Assembly (NCBI GenBank): GCA_041393015.1
Contig: JAWKKV010000013.1
Location: forward strand, 3,404 to 67,403
Origin: JAGQYH01 sp041393015
Lineage (GTDB): Bacteria; Bacteroidota; Bacteroidia; Chitinophagales; JADIYW01
Direction of reading: 5' to 3'
Length of the DNA stretch: 64,000 nucleotides
Below the pieces are notes generated by a model, which was not told where the DNA came from, made no database searches, and saw only the letters and a program-made list of their open reading frames with translations. Of the stretch, positions 63,201 to 64,000 are shown one piece after another. Position 1 is the stretch's first letter, and every line of letters begins with the position of its first letter. The position numbers and the translations under genes are program-made.

Positions 63201-64000
63201 TATTTGATTATAACGGTATCACTTGGAGTCAAACAGCTAAACTTATAGCATCCGATGGTGAGGCAAATGATTTCTTTGGAGATGATGTGGCTTTATCTAA
63301 TGATCGTGCAGTTGTCGGAGCTCGTCGAGAGGATGGGGCTGGAACAAACAACGGAAGTGCTTACGTTTATATGTATAATGGAACAAATTGGAGTGAAGAA
63401 CAAAAGATCATAGCATCTGATGCAGCTGCAAATGACGAATTTGGAACTTCAGTTGCTATAGCGGGACAGTATATCGTAGCCTCAAGTCCTAATGATAATT
63501 CTAATGGAGCTACAAGTGGTTCTGCCTACATTTATAAATTCGATGGATCTTCTTGGATCGAACTACAAAAATTAATTTCCTCGAATACTACAGTTAATGA
63601 CCAATTTGGAAATGCAGTAGCGATTAGTGATAATGATATTGCCATAGGCGCAGAACTAGATGATCCAAATGGTACTGGCAGTGGTTCCGTTACTTTCTTT
63701 GAGCCATCTGATTTAGATATAATTGTAAATGTCAATCAACAAGCTTGTGATTCTGCATTAATAAGTGGTGTTTGGTATGTTACTTCTCAAATAGTAAATG
63801 ATACAGTAGTGGATGCCGGTGCGAATTGTGCAGATTCTATTTATGTAATCGATTTAACGATTGCACCAAGCTTTAACGATACGATTTTTACAACAAGTTG
63901 TGATTCAGCTTATACGTTTATAGATAGTTCATTAACTGTTTCCGGATGTGATTCGGTTACAACAATCATTGTAACTTTAATTCCAAGTTACAATGATACA
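60266..64000 (+). CDS. giant secreted FG-GAP-repeat protein, last visible segment (runs off window)
   Basis: 1245 codons open to the right edge with no stop. It finishes propeller 4 (NNGAAYVFKYNGSAFVELDKL), then has ACDS modules, propeller 5, four ACDS modules in a row (CDSAIINGNTYSSSQI, CDSALVNGNYYSSTQM, CDSVLINGTYYNSSQT, CDSTLINGNWYFTTQI), propeller 6 and further modules (CDSALISGVWYVTSQI). The C-terminus, where a T9SS sorting domain would be expected, is outside. The first in-frame ATG is at 60353, but the natural start is at 53516. Confidence 0.68.

Larger units (their letters stand above)
55447..63710 (+). repeat. six successive groups of seven FG-GAP-like repeats
   Basis: Each group is about 1.11-1.14 kb (about 380 codons) and counts to seven units of about 54 residues: about 55447-56590, 56760-57895, 58079-59190, 59358-60480, 60814-61955 and 62569-63710. 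Groups are separated by one or more Cys-containing ACDS modules of about 45 residues (four in a row at about 61970-62560). Seven blades fit the integrin-type beta-propeller. Confidence 0.72.

Overview
The window is AT-rich bacterial chromosome from a member of the Bacteroidota, most likely a marine or aquatic Flavobacteriia- or Saprospiria-like lineage. Support comes from the TAnnTTTG promoter -7 elements typical of this phylum, a secreted protein with a type IX secretion (T9SS) sorting domain, SprB repeats, the TamB/TamL pair, the N-acylated arginine pathway with an ArgF'-type carbamoyltransferase, ECF sigma/anti-sigma/outer-membrane barrel loci, and families such as Lacal_2735 and TIGR03643. 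I see no rRNA, tRNA, CRISPR array, phage or intact insertion sequence.

Layout. 1-5.5 kb: the end of rpe, an ECF sigma/anti-sigma/outer-membrane barrel locus, a tiny secreted protein made of five identical 9-residue repeats, and a helical hypothetical protein. 5.5-10.1 kb: a probable small RNA, a two-PDZ periplasmic protein, lgt, an atypical Nramp-like transporter and a DUF1304 protein. 10.3-15.2 kb: an arginine operon (GNAT acyltransferase, argG, argC, argD, argF'). 15.2-20.3 kb, minus strand: a compact flavin/photolyase operon (short-chain dehydrogenase, Lacal_2735 protein, split-barrel flavoprotein, TIGR03643 protein, atypical photolyase, flavin reductase, DUF2256 protein, DUF2867 oxidoreductase). 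20.3-22.6 kb: a RimK cassette. 22.8-31.1 kb: a DsbA-like protein, TamL and TamB.

31.2-44.7 kb: mostly acyl-CoA and amino-acid metabolism (HMG-CoA lyase, acyl-CoA dehydrogenase, ilvE, phosphotransferase, dehydrogenases), together with rdgB and a second ECF sigma gene. Its neighbour fuses an anti-sigma-like membrane segment to an outer-membrane barrel. 34.0-35.3 kb holds no intact gene and looks like decayed coding sequence. 44.8-53.2 kb: a sterol-desaturase family hydroxylase, a PIF1-like helicase, a secreted sphingomyelinase-like enzyme, a DUF445 protein, pyrE and a Nudix hydrolase. 53.5 kb to the end: one giant secreted repeat protein gene with six successive groups of seven FG-GAP-like repeats, which reads as six seven-bladed propellers. 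It is broken by several small deletions and runs off the window.

The strongest unusual signals are: the repeat peptide, whose copies differ only by silent changes apart from one K/R; the split versus fused sigma/anti-sigma/barrel loci; the photolyase operon with its apparently permuted photolyase; the small RNA with a clear promoter and terminator; the string of propellers with its cluster of deletions; and a family of short intergenic elements with terminal inverted repeats.
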